DNA from: an uncultured Planctomycetales bacterium
Lineage (GTDB): Bacteria; Planctomycetota; Planctomycetia; Pirellulales; Thermoguttaceae
DNA length: 49,583 bases
Assembly (NCBI GenBank): GCA_947305735.1
Contig: CAMZEO010000005.1
Coordinates: 1-49,583 of the forward strand
Direction: 5' to 3'
In this document: positions 28,595 through 35,919 of the stretch, in pieces
Numbering within the stretch: the stretch's first letter is position 1
Layout of the letters: each line of letters opens with the position of its first letter
Notes under the pieces: generated by a model
What the model saw: the letters and a program-made list of their open reading frames with translations, nothing else
The model's database searches: none
Told to the model about the DNA's origin: nothing
Program-made: the position numbers and the translations under genes

Positions 28595-29353
28595 ATGAAA
28601 AAAACGTTGATTTCCGCCGCGACCGCCGTCCTCGTTTCCGTCGGCGGCTCGTTGTTCGCCCAGGAATACGGAGCTTTTGATTACGCCGGAAACGGCGCCT
28701 CGCAACCCGTTGCCGCCGCTCCCGTCGCCGACGCGCAGGACGAATCCGACGCCCAGGTAAAATGCTTCTGGGGTTGGCGGTGGTATAGCTGTTATTACTA
28801 CAGACCGACGTATTTTTACTACAGAGTTTACGTCCCGTTTTACAGGTATACTTACAGCTATCGGCACAGCTACCGGTACGCGTTCGTCCGGTTCTACAAG
28901 AGCGCGGACGTAAAATCGGCGACGAACGACCTCGGCGCGATGATTAGCGAGAATCCCCAAAAGGGAACCCCGCTCGCTATGCTAGGAATCGCCAAGGGCG
29001 ACGTGATCACCCATATCGACGGCAAAAAGCTCGTCGATCCGAAGCAACTCGACGATATTACCGCTCAGTCCAAGCTCGTCGTCGTGAAGGTCAAGAGCGG
29101 GACGAACCCGGCGGGCGCGGTCGCTCCCAGAGCCCCCGAAGTCGAGTACGGAGCTTACGAATATGGACGTGAAACGGCGGTAGCCGCGACGAAGGGAGAG
29201 TTCCTTTCTCCCTTCGCCGTCGCGACGTTTTCGGGCGGCAAACCGCCGCTCCGACGATATTTCAACCTTTTTGACATTGATTCCGATTCGACCGCGCCGA
29301 CGAGCGTCGCGTCGCGGTCGGTCGCGTTTGGACGAACGTCGACGATCGGATAG
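28595..29353 (+). CDS. Exported Tyr-rich protein with PDZ-like segment, copy 1 (C-terminus extended by apparent stop loss)
   Basis: 252 residues; GGAGAAGATAAG precedes the ATG. After the signal peptide (MKKTLISAATAVLVSVGGS, cleavage near LFA) the mature protein starts QEYGAFDYAG. Residues about 50-108 are extremely rich in Tyr, Arg, Phe and Trp (WRWYSCYYYRPTYFYYRVYV). Next comes a PDZ-like half domain (LGIAKGDVITHIDGKKL). At residue 190 the sequence EYGAYEY matches the very end of the paralogue at 34681, where TGA follows TAT; here the codon is GGA at 29165 and 62 more residues run on across a terminator-like hairpin. The extension has little resemblance to a domain. Function unknown; an envelope structural or scaffold role is possible. 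Confidence 0.8.
   Translation: MKKTLISAATAVLVSVGGSLFAQEYGAFDYAGNGASQPVAAAPVADAQDESDAQVKCFWGWRWYSCYYYRPTYFYYRVYVPFYRYTYSYRHSYRYAFVRFYKSADVKSATNDLGAMISENPQKGTPLAMLGIAKGDVITHIDGKKLVDPKQLDDITAQSKLVVVKVKSGTNPAGAVAPRAPEVEYGAYEYGRETAVAATKGEFLSPFAVATFSGGKPPLRRYFNLFDIDSDSTAPTSVASRSVAFGRTSTIG
29186..29223 (+). terminator. Terminator-like hairpin inside the 3' end of the 28595 gene
   Basis: GAAGGGAGA (29191-29199) pairs with TCTCCCTTC (29207-29215), and GCGAC/GTCGC extend the stem. It is followed by GACGTTTTC. It lies about 20 bases past the ancestral stop position implied by the paralogue, where a terminator would be expected. Confidence 0.45.
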
Positions 29354-29410
29354 TGGATTGACAACCAACGGCGCGAAAGCGTCATTTCAAGTTTAACACG
29401 AGGTCTTACA

Positions 29411-30394
29411 ATGAGAGTTAATTTACGCCTTCGATTTTTATCCGTCGTCCTGCTCGCTATGGCGACGTCCCTGGGAGCCGCTCGCGGCGCCGACAATTCG
29501 ACGATTCGTTCCGACGCCGAAAAAGCGTTCGGTCAACTCACGAGCGCCAGCATCGACGGTTTGAAGGAAATTTTGGACAAATCGAAAGACGAAGCGACCA
29601 AGAGCGCGATCGAACCTAAATTTAATATCGCGAGCGTTCAAGTTCCTTCGCAAACGACCACCACCACGACCACGACGAACGCCGAAGGTCAAACGACGAC
29701 GACCACCCAAACGACGAACGATACCGTCGAAGGGAAGCTCGGCGTCAAAGTCTGGTTCGAACTCAGCGACGGAACGCTGGTGAACCCGACCAAGCGGAAG
29801 TGGAGCCCGAAAGAACGATTCTACATTCACGTTCAGTCCGCCGTTCCGGTCTACGTCGCGCTCTTCCAGAATTATCCCGAAAGTCGCCCGACGACCCGCC
29901 AGGTCTATCCCGACAAAGGTTTTCCGGACAGCTTCAAAGCGCTTCAGGCCGGTCAGGAGACCAAATTGCCCGTCTTGTTTGAAATGGACGACGACACGCG
30001 CGACGAGATCGTTTCGATGGTGGTCGTTCGCGCCGACTGGGAAGGGATCCAGAGCGGCTTGACCGCCCAGGCGACCGCCAGCGTCACGACGAGCAACGGT
30101 TCGGCGCAAGTGACCGCCCAGGTTACCGAGAAGGGCGTCGGCGCCATGAAGTGCGTCAACGAGCGTATGACGACGAAAAAGGACATTCTGAAAGACGACG
30201 TGAAATTGTTGTCGGTCGACGTCGACGACGAAAAGGCGGAAGCCCTGTGCAAGACGGTCAACGAAGCCGCTCCGAACGCGAAATTCCGAATCGTCGGCTC
30301 GAGCGAAGCGTCCTCGACGCAAGCCAACGACGTCTGCTTCTACATGTTTGGAGCCGGAAACGTCGCGCAGTGGCAGCTGACGATTTCTAAGTGA
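29411..30394 (+). CDS. Exported DUF4384-like protein, copy 1
   Basis: 327 residues with a signal peptide (MRVNLRLRFLSVVLLAMA, cleavage near ARG-AD). A helical N-terminal part (about 30-80) leads into a Thr-rich linker (TTTTTTTTNAEGQTTTTT). The DUF4384-like domain at about 105-225 has VKVWFELSDGTLVNP, FYIHVQSAVPVYVALFQN and VYPDKGFPDSFKALQAGQ. A C-terminal domain of about 100 residues ends in AQWQLTISK. DUF4384 domains often occur with bacterial caspases, and the next gene encodes one. The paralogue at 31918 lies on the other side of that caspase gene. Molecular role unknown. Confidence 0.82.
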   Translation: MRVNLRLRFLSVVLLAMATSLGAARGADNSTIRSDAEKAFGQLTSASIDGLKEILDKSKDEATKSAIEPKFNIASVQVPSQTTTTTTTTNAEGQTTTTTQTTNDTVEGKLGVKVWFELSDGTLVNPTKRKWSPKERFYIHVQSAVPVYVALFQNYPESRPTTRQVYPDKGFPDSFKALQAGQETKLPVLFEMDDDTRDEIVSMVVVRADWEGIQSGLTAQATASVTTSNGSAQVTAQVTEKGVGAMKCVNERMTTKKDILKDDVKLLSVDVDDEKAEALCKTVNEAAPNAKFRIVGSSEASSTQANDVCFYMFGAGNVAQWQLTISK

Positions 30395-30450
30395 TCGCCG
30401 TCGGATTGGAATTGACGTCAAGTTTTTGAAATCATTGAAAAGGGCATACC

Positions 30451-31797
30451 ATGAGATCTTTCTCTCAATTACGGCGTCTCTTTATCGCGGGGTGCGCGGT
30501 CTGTTGCCTCGCGACGTCGTTCGGCGCTGCGAGCGCCCAGACTCTGCGTCTGATCACCGTCGGGGATCTTCGCGGAAACGATTCGTCAAGCTGGCGAACC
30601 ACGATCGGCAAAGACGTGAAAGCGATCCGGGATTACTTTGAAAGAACCGCGCCGGAAGGCGGCTTTGAATTCGCGTGCTACGAAGTCGACGGCGACATGG
30701 CCACGCCGAACGCGATTCGCTCGAAGATAAGCGAAATCAGCGCCGGCAAAGACGACACGATCGTGTTCTATTATTCGGGGCATGGCGCCAACGACCCCGA
30801 GCGCGAGGGGCAATATCTCCAGTTAAGCGACGAGAACGGAAAATCGGCCTATATTTTCCGATCTGAAGTTCGCGATCTGCTTCAAGCGAAAGGCGCGCGC
30901 CTTATCGTCCTGATTACGGACTGCTGCAACCCCGTTATGTCGCTCGACGGCATTTACGTCGACAGCCCCAAGGGGAGCGAGGACGGCGCGCTGTTCCATC
31001 AGCTTTTCTACGTTCCGCAAGGGATTCTTGACTACACGACGTCGACGTTCGGACAATACTCTTTCACCGGCAAAAACGGAAACAACTCGCTGGGAACCTA
31101 CGCGCTGCTGACCGCTCTCAACGATTTGGCGCAGGAGAAGGAAACCGTCGTCACCTGGAAAGACGTCGTCGTTCGCGCGACTAAGCTTTCGGACGACGCG
31201 TTTCAGGTAATCAAGCCGCAGGACGTCGAGCAAAAGACGCAAAAACCGCACGTTTATCAATGGCCCGCCGCGCCGCGTTTCGGCGTCTACGCGAAATCGT
31301 TGCAGGAAGGCGGCGTCAGAATCACCGGCGTTCTTCCCGATTATCCGGGCGAAATGGCGGGGTTCAGGAAAGGCGACGTCATCGTCTCCATCGCCGGCAA
31401 GACGATCAACGACGAATCGGACTACTCGGACGCGATCGACGCGATCGGTCCGGACGCGCAGAACGTTTCGATGGATTATCTGCGCGACGGTCAAAAGCTC
31501 TCGACCAGCGTTCCGTTTCTGGACGCCGGCAAAGCGAATCCGCCCGCGTTCGGCGCCGGCGTTCGCGACGGAAACGTCGTTTCCAGAGTCGTCGACAATT
31601 CTCCCGCCGCGGACGCGGGGCTCGAACGCGGCGACTCGATCCTGAAGTTCAACAACGCGCCGATCAGGACGTCGAAAGATTTTAACGACGCCGTCGACAA
31701 ATCCGATATGAGGGCGATCCTTCAGATTCGCAAAGCGCGAACCGGAAGAACGGACACGGTCGAAGTCTACCTGAACAAGCCCGTTCGGCAAAAATAA
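30451..31797 (+). CDS. Exported caspase-like (C14) peptidase with two PDZ domains
   Basis: 448 residues. Signal peptide MRSFSQLRRLFIAGCAVCC, cleavage near ASA-QT. The caspase p20-like domain spans about 30-250: the catalytic His is His111 in FYYSGHGAN and the catalytic Cys is probably Cys159 in LITDCCNPV, whose preceding residue is also Cys. Two PDZ domains follow at about 275-355 and 362-445 (PGEMAGFRKGDVIVSIAG and AADAGLERGDSILKFNN). PDZ domains could recruit C-terminal peptides or regulate the protease, as in HtrA. Family members cut after Arg/Lys or Asp; specificity cannot be told here. It is flanked on both sides by DUF4384-like genes, and the serpin gene is two genes downstream. Confidence 0.88.
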   Translation: MRSFSQLRRLFIAGCAVCCLATSFGAASAQTLRLITVGDLRGNDSSSWRTTIGKDVKAIRDYFERTAPEGGFEFACYEVDGDMATPNAIRSKISEISAGKDDTIVFYYSGHGANDPEREGQYLQLSDENGKSAYIFRSEVRDLLQAKGARLIVLITDCCNPVMSLDGIYVDSPKGSEDGALFHQLFYVPQGILDYTTSTFGQYSFTGKNGNNSLGTYALLTALNDLAQEKETVVTWKDVVVRATKLSDDAFQVIKPQDVEQKTQKPHVYQWPAAPRFGVYAKSLQEGGVRITGVLPDYPGEMAGFRKGDVIVSIAGKTINDESDYSDAIDAIGPDAQNVSMDYLRDGQKLSTSVPFLDAGKANPPAFGAGVRDGNVVSRVVDNSPAADAGLERGDSILKFNNAPIRTSKDFNDAVDKSDMRAILQIRKARTGRTDTVEVYLNKPVRQK

Positions 31798-31859
31798 ACC
31801 GTTCGCGTCGTCGCGCCGCCGTCGCCGCGCTTCCAAGAGGCTTCGAGCGTCGGCGAACG

Positions 31860-31888
31860 TTGAAAATATGTTGAAAAGAAACTATAAT
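31860..31888 (+). promoter_or_regulatory. Promoter of the second DUF4384-like gene
   Basis: TTGAAA at 31860-31865, 17 bases, TATAAT at 31883-31888, 30 bases before the ATG. Shows that transcription restarts inside the caspase cluster. Confidence 0.65.
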
Positions 31889-31917
31889 CGCATACCAACT
31901 TTTAAGGACAACCAATA

Positions 31918-33051
31918 ATGAAAACGAATTTTACCAGCGTTCTCCTCGCCGGAGCGATCGCCGTTTCGGCTTCCCTCGGCTGTTGCGTTTTTGCCGACGA
32001 TTCCGAAGATTCTCGAGCGGACGCTAAAAAAGCCTTCGAGCAATTGACCGACGCGAGCGTGAAGGGGCTCGCCGACGCCGCCGAAGCCGCCGCCGCCAAG
32101 GGCGGGGTTCTCCGTCCGAAATTCCGCATCGTCTCCGTTCCGATTCCCGTAGTCGCGACCGTTTCCAACGGCGCGCAAACGTCGACGTCGACGACTTCGA
32201 CGACGACTTCGACCGATTCGCAGTCCGCGACGGCGACCGCGACCAACGATTCGCAGACGGCGACGGCGACGGCGACCGCGACCAACGATTCGCAATCCGC
32301 GACGGCTACCGCGACCGTGACCAACGGTTCCCAAACCTCGACGACGACCTCGACGACCCCCGCGCAAACGGCGCCCGTCGACGACGCTCAAATCGCCGTG
32401 AAGGTCTGGTTTGAGCTTCCCGACGGAACGTGCGTCAATCCCGGCAAGAAAAAGTGGGGAGCTAAAGAACAGTTCTACGTTCACGTCGAAGCCGCCGTTC
32501 CGGTTTACGTCGCCCTGTTCCAGAATTATCCCGAAAGCCGCCCGACGACTCGCCAGATTTATCCCGACAAGAACTACTCGGACAGCTTCAAAGCGCTTCA
32601 GCCCGGTCAGGGAACCAAACTGCCCGTCCTGTTCGAAATGGACGACGATATGCGCGACGAGATCGTTTCGATGGTCGTCGTTCGCGCCGACTGGGAAGGG
32701 ATCCAGAACGGTTTGACCGCCCAGGCGACCGCCAGCGTCACTGCGACGAACGACGGCGCGCAGCAGGTTTCGGCTCAAGTGACGACCTCCGGCGTCGGAA
32801 CGTTGAAGTGCGTCAACGAGCGTATGGCGACGAATAAGGATCTTTCCGCGTCCGACGCGAAATCGCTCGTCAAAGGCTTGAGCGACAAGAATGCCGCCGC
32901 CGTTTGCAAAGCGGTCAACGGCGCCGCGTCGCTCGCGAAATTCAAAATTGTCGAAGCGACGAAAACAACTTCCGAGACCCCGGACGACGTTTGCAACTAT
33001 ATGTTCGGAGCCGGTTACGTCGCGCAATGGCAGCTGACGATTTCCAAATAA
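31918..33051 (+). CDS. Exported DUF4384-like protein, copy 2, with Thr/Ser repeat linker
   Basis: 377 residues, paralogue of the gene at 29411. Signal peptide MKTNFTSVLLAGAIAVSAS, cleavage near VFA-DD. The same order is seen: helical N-terminus, low-complexity linker, DUF4384-like domain (VKVWFELPDGTCVNP, FYVHVEAAVPVYVALFQN), and a C-terminal domain ending AQWQLTISK. The linker is about 50 residues longer than in copy 1 and is built from in-frame minisatellite units of the TNDSQ-TATATA type. The longer linker may only alter reach between domains. It has its own promoter. Function unknown. Confidence 0.82.
   Translation: MKTNFTSVLLAGAIAVSASLGCCVFADDSEDSRADAKKAFEQLTDASVKGLADAAEAAAAKGGVLRPKFRIVSVPIPVVATVSNGAQTSTSTTSTTTSTDSQSATATATNDSQTATATATATNDSQSATATATVTNGSQTSTTTSTTPAQTAPVDDAQIAVKVWFELPDGTCVNPGKKKWGAKEQFYVHVEAAVPVYVALFQNYPESRPTTRQIYPDKNYSDSFKALQPGQGTKLPVLFEMDDDMRDEIVSMVVVRADWEGIQNGLTAQATASVTATNDGAQQVSAQVTTSGVGTLKCVNERMATNKDLSASDAKSLVKGLSDKNAAAVCKAVNGAASLAKFKIVEATKTTSETPDDVCNYMFGAGYVAQWQLTISK
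32215..32340 (+). repeat. In-frame coding minisatellite
   Basis: Units start at 32215 (33 bases), 32248 (39), 32287 (39) and 32326 (partial), each beginning GATTCGCA or GGTTCCCA and ending ACCAAC. Unit lengths are multiples of three, so copy number can change without breaking the frame. Confidence 0.75.
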
Positions 33052-33063
33052 ACGCCTGAACTC

Positions 33064-33099
33064 CGACGACGGCGATTCCTTCGCGTTTCGCCGTCGTCG
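33064..33099 (+). terminator. Hairpin after the second DUF4384-like gene
   Basis: CGACGACGGCG pairs perfectly with CGCCGTCGTCG across a 14-base loop, 12 bases after the stop codon. There is no good T tract, so termination is not certain. Confidence 0.5.
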
Positions 33100-33264
33100 C
33101 GAGCGCGGCTTGTTCGAGCTTGCCCGCGTTCGCGCCCCGTTTCGACGTCGTTCGACCCGGACGCGAACGTTGGAAGAGCGCCGGATCCGAGCGAAGATTT
33201 CCGTTTGGACGGCAAGTTTTTTATCAAAAATTTGTTATGTGATTCTGCCCCGGAGGGCGTTTTT

Positions 33265-34575
33265 ATGAAAATTCAACAGGCGACGTTTTTAACGGCGATA
33301 TGTTTAACCCTTTTAACGGCTTGCTCTTTTCAAGGTCGCGAACCGTCCGGGCCCGGAACGGACGCGTCGTCGAAGACGGCGGACTCCGCCGAGGCGGACG
33401 GTCGCCTTTCGTTCGCGCTCGACGCGTTCCGCGACGCGATCGACGAGGCTTCTGAAAACGAGAACGTCGTCGTTTCGCCCTTGGGGATTTATCGGATCCT
33501 CGGCGCTCTTTCGCTCGGAACCGACGAGACGACGAAAACGCAGATCGACGCGGCGCTGGGACGGACGGAATCCGACGAAGAGTGGACGACGAAGACGTCC
33601 GAGCTTTATCGCGCTCTGGAAGCCGATCCCGAAATCGCGTTGGCGGGCGGGCTCTGGATTCAAAACGGTCTGACAATCGAAGACTCGTATCTGGAGAAGC
33701 TTGGCGCCCTTTCCGACCAGGAAGCGCGAAACGTCGATTTTTCCGCCGACGCGGCCAAGTCGATCAACGACTGGTTCAAGGCGAAGACCGACGGAAAAGT
33801 CGCCGACCTGATCGGCGAGATTTCCCCGGACGCGCGCCTCTTTTTGGCCGACGCGGTTCAATTTAAGGGCGAGTGGGCGCGCGCGTTCGATCCGAACGAG
33901 ACCCGCAAGAGCTACTTCAAAGGGCTCGGCGACGACGCCAAAGACGTTCGTATTCCGTCGATGTGGATCAAGAGCGCGTTTCCCTATCGCGCGGGCGACG
34001 GTTTCCAATACCTCGAACTTCCGTATCGCGACGGTCGCTACTCGATGGTCGTCCTGTTGCCGGACGTCGGCCGGTACGCCGAATTCGAGAAGAATTTGAG
34101 CGCGGCGAACCTTGAAAAATGGCGAAACGAAGCGAAAGAGACGGAAGTTCGCGTTCTTTTGCCGAAGTTTGCCGTCGACCGGAAAACGGAGCTGAAAAAC
34201 GTCTTGAACAAGCTGGGAATCGTCGACGCGTTCGGCGACGCCGCCAACTTTAAGCCGATGGTCGGCGACGTCGAGCTGAAGCTCGGTTCCGTCGTTCAGG
34301 GCGCGTTCCTGAAAATCGACGAGCGCGGAACCGAAGCCGCCGCCGGAACGGGCGCGACGCTCGTCTTAAAGTCGGCGCCGGATCAAACCCCTAAATTTTA
34401 CGCCGATCGACCGTTCCTGTATTTCGTCCGCCGCGACGCCGATTCCCAGATCGTTTTTTGCGGACGCTTCGTCGATCCGAGCGCCGCGCTCGACGAATCC
34501 GAAAACGCCGATTCCCCGACGGTTGATCCGCAAGACGATCTTGGTCTTGTCGGAATCGGGGGAAAAATTGAATAA
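33265..34575 (+). CDS. Serpin lipoprotein (serine/cysteine protease inhibitor)
   Basis: 436 residues. The start at 33265 is set by GGAGG 9 bases upstream; it gives a lipoprotein signal peptide with lipobox LLTAC. A full serpin fold follows, with SPLGIYRILGALSLGTDETT (helix B region), FLADAVQFKGEWARAF (the NAVYFKG-like signature) and FLYFVRRDADSQIVFCGRFVDP at the C-terminus. The reactive loop has the inhibitory hinge ERGTEAAAGTGAT, with small residues at P12-P9. Counting 17 residues from the conserved Glu puts P1 at Lys369 and P1' at Ser, predicting trypsin-like or Arg/Lys-specific targets. A 25-residue acidic tail is extra. It lies between caspase genes, so an exported caspase is a candidate partner. 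Confidence 0.93.
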   Translation: MKIQQATFLTAICLTLLTACSFQGREPSGPGTDASSKTADSAEADGRLSFALDAFRDAIDEASENENVVVSPLGIYRILGALSLGTDETTKTQIDAALGRTESDEEWTTKTSELYRALEADPEIALAGGLWIQNGLTIEDSYLEKLGALSDQEARNVDFSADAAKSINDWFKAKTDGKVADLIGEISPDARLFLADAVQFKGEWARAFDPNETRKSYFKGLGDDAKDVRIPSMWIKSAFPYRAGDGFQYLELPYRDGRYSMVVLLPDVGRYAEFEKNLSAANLEKWRNEAKETEVRVLLPKFAVDRKTELKNVLNKLGIVDAFGDAANFKPMVGDVELKLGSVVQGAFLKIDERGTEAAAGTGATLVLKSAPDQTPKFYADRPFLYFVRRDADSQIVFCGRFVDPSAALDESENADSPTVDPQDDLGLVGIGGKIE

Positions 34576-34585
34576 TTTTTTTCAA

Positions 34586-34615
34586 ACGACTACCGTTTCG
34601 CAGTTTTTTTACCAT
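34586..34615 (+). promoter_or_regulatory. Conserved upstream element, copy 2
   Basis: ACGACTACCGTTT, then CGCAG and TTTTTTTACCAT, matching 28498-28527. It lies 65 bases before the ATG at 34681. A strong AAGGAG ribosome binding site follows near the gene. Confidence 0.5.
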
Positions 34616-34680
34616 GGTACTTAACGCGGGTCGAAAGACTGCAAAATTAACAAATCCTATTTTACCTTAAGGAGTAGAAG

Positions 34681-35505
34681 ATGAAAAAGTTTCTCGCGAT
34701 GTGCGCCGTTTGTCTCGCCGCGACGTTTGCGACCGGCGCGTTGAACGCCCAGGAACCCAAGGCCATGAGCGAACAAGACGCCCAAGCCGCCGCCGCCGCC
34801 GAAGCGGAAGTGTTCTCGCAGTATGAAACGCTCGACGTCGAGTCCGACGACGCGATCGCCAAGAGCCTCAACGGCGGCACCGAATCGAAATGCTGCTGGT
34901 TCTGGTACTGGCGTCCCGTCCGCTATTACTATTATCCGGCGTATTACTATTACTACACCTGGTACTGCCCGGTGTACTACGTCAACCTCCGCCTCGTCTC
35001 GTACACCGTGGACGTGCCGACGGCTACCGTAGCCACCGCCTCGACGACCACTTCGTCTTCGACCACCACGACTGAAACGAGCGTCGAAGTCGTCAAAACG
35101 AAGAGCGGTCAGACCGCGATCGCCAAGGGCGCCGTGATCGACGGCAAAGTCAAGGCGAATTCGATTTTGGCCAAAAAAGGTCTTCGCTCGGGCGACGTTA
35201 TCACGAAAATTGACGGCAGACCAATCAACAGCATGAACGACGTGAAAAACATCAAAGCGAATTCGCGCATCACCTACGTTCCCGGCGACAAAGTTAAGAT
35301 CGCCAAGAAAGCGGTTCTCCAAAAGAAGACCGACGAAGTCGCCAAGAGCTACGACGGATTCAAGACGCAGCCGGTCAAGCTCAACGACGTTAAGGCGGCG
35401 GAACCCGGTATGACCCTCTACGATTACTACAACAAGACGGTCGAATCCGCGCCCGAAGGAAACGCTCTTCAACAAACCCAGGAGTACGGCGCCTACGAAT
35501 ATTGA
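34681..35505 (+). CDS. Exported Tyr-rich protein with PDZ-like segment, copy 2
   Basis: 274 residues; AAGGAG lies 8 bases before the ATG. Signal peptide MKKFLAMCAVCLAATFATG, cleavage near LNA-QE. Residues about 74-105 are dominated by Tyr, Trp and Cys (CCWFWYWRPVRYYYYPAYYY). A Thr/Ser linker and a PDZ-like domain follow (AKKGLRSGDVITKIDGRPI). The protein ends QEYGAYEY, directly followed by TGA. Paralogue of the 28595 gene, with the same domain order and the same upstream element. Tyr-rich segments may favour aggregation, cross-linking or surface coating. Family not recognised. Confidence 0.82.
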   Translation: MKKFLAMCAVCLAATFATGALNAQEPKAMSEQDAQAAAAAEAEVFSQYETLDVESDDAIAKSLNGGTESKCCWFWYWRPVRYYYYPAYYYYYTWYCPVYYVNLRLVSYTVDVPTATVATASTTTSSSTTTTETSVEVVKTKSGQTAIAKGAVIDGKVKANSILAKKGLRSGDVITKIDGRPINSMNDVKNIKANSRITYVPGDKVKIAKKAVLQKKTDEVAKSYDGFKTQPVKLNDVKAAEPGMTLYDYYNKTVESAPEGNALQQTQEYGAYEY

Positions 35506-35574
35506 TCGTTTCGTCGCCGAATTGTAACGACGCGCCGGACTCTTGAACGTTAAGGGGTTCGGCGTCCGAAAAAG

Positions 35575-35620
35575 GCGGAAGCCGGTCGATAACGGTCGAC
35601 CGGCTTTCGCCGCGCTTTTA
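35575..35620 (+). terminator. Terminator after the Tyr-rich gene
   Basis: GAAGCCGGTCG pairs with CGACCGGCTTT-like bases (35579-35588 with 35597-35606) across a short loop, followed by TCGCCGCGCTTTTA. It lies 70 bases past the stop. The rest of the 35506-35919 gap shows only the promoter listed next. Confidence 0.55.
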
Positions 35621-35782
35621 TCGCGCGGACGGTTGGTCGCCGCGCTCTCATTTTCCCGCGCGCGACGAGACGACGTCTCGCCGCGAATTCTCCGCGCCTC
35701 TCGCAAAGTGGCGATTGTAACGCTCGCGCGAGCCGTTCCGTCGTCCCGTCGGCAAAATAACGCATTTTTCGGCAATAAAGAC

Positions 35783-35810
35783 TTGATATGTCAACGTTTG
35801 ACGCTACAAT
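35783..35810 (+). promoter_or_regulatory. Promoter of the caspase operon at 35.9-41.3 kb, with palindrome in the spacer
   Basis: TTGATA at 35783-35788, 16 bases, TACAAT at 35805-35810. The spacer holds GTCAA-CGT-TTGAC, a small inverted repeat that could bind a regulator. Leader of about 105 nucleotides. Confidence 0.6.
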
Positions 35811-35919
35811 AACGTCAAAGGGGCGCGCGCCTTTTCCCGTTCGCGGTTTTGCGGAGCCTGTCGAAAGAGAAGGGGGCGTCGTCGTTTTGGGGGCTTAACA
35901 TTATCATTGAACAACGCTT

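Noticed and set aside
32215..32340. Short regular repeats as a possible CRISPR array
   Set aside because: The units are in-frame coding repeats without unique spacers of constant length.
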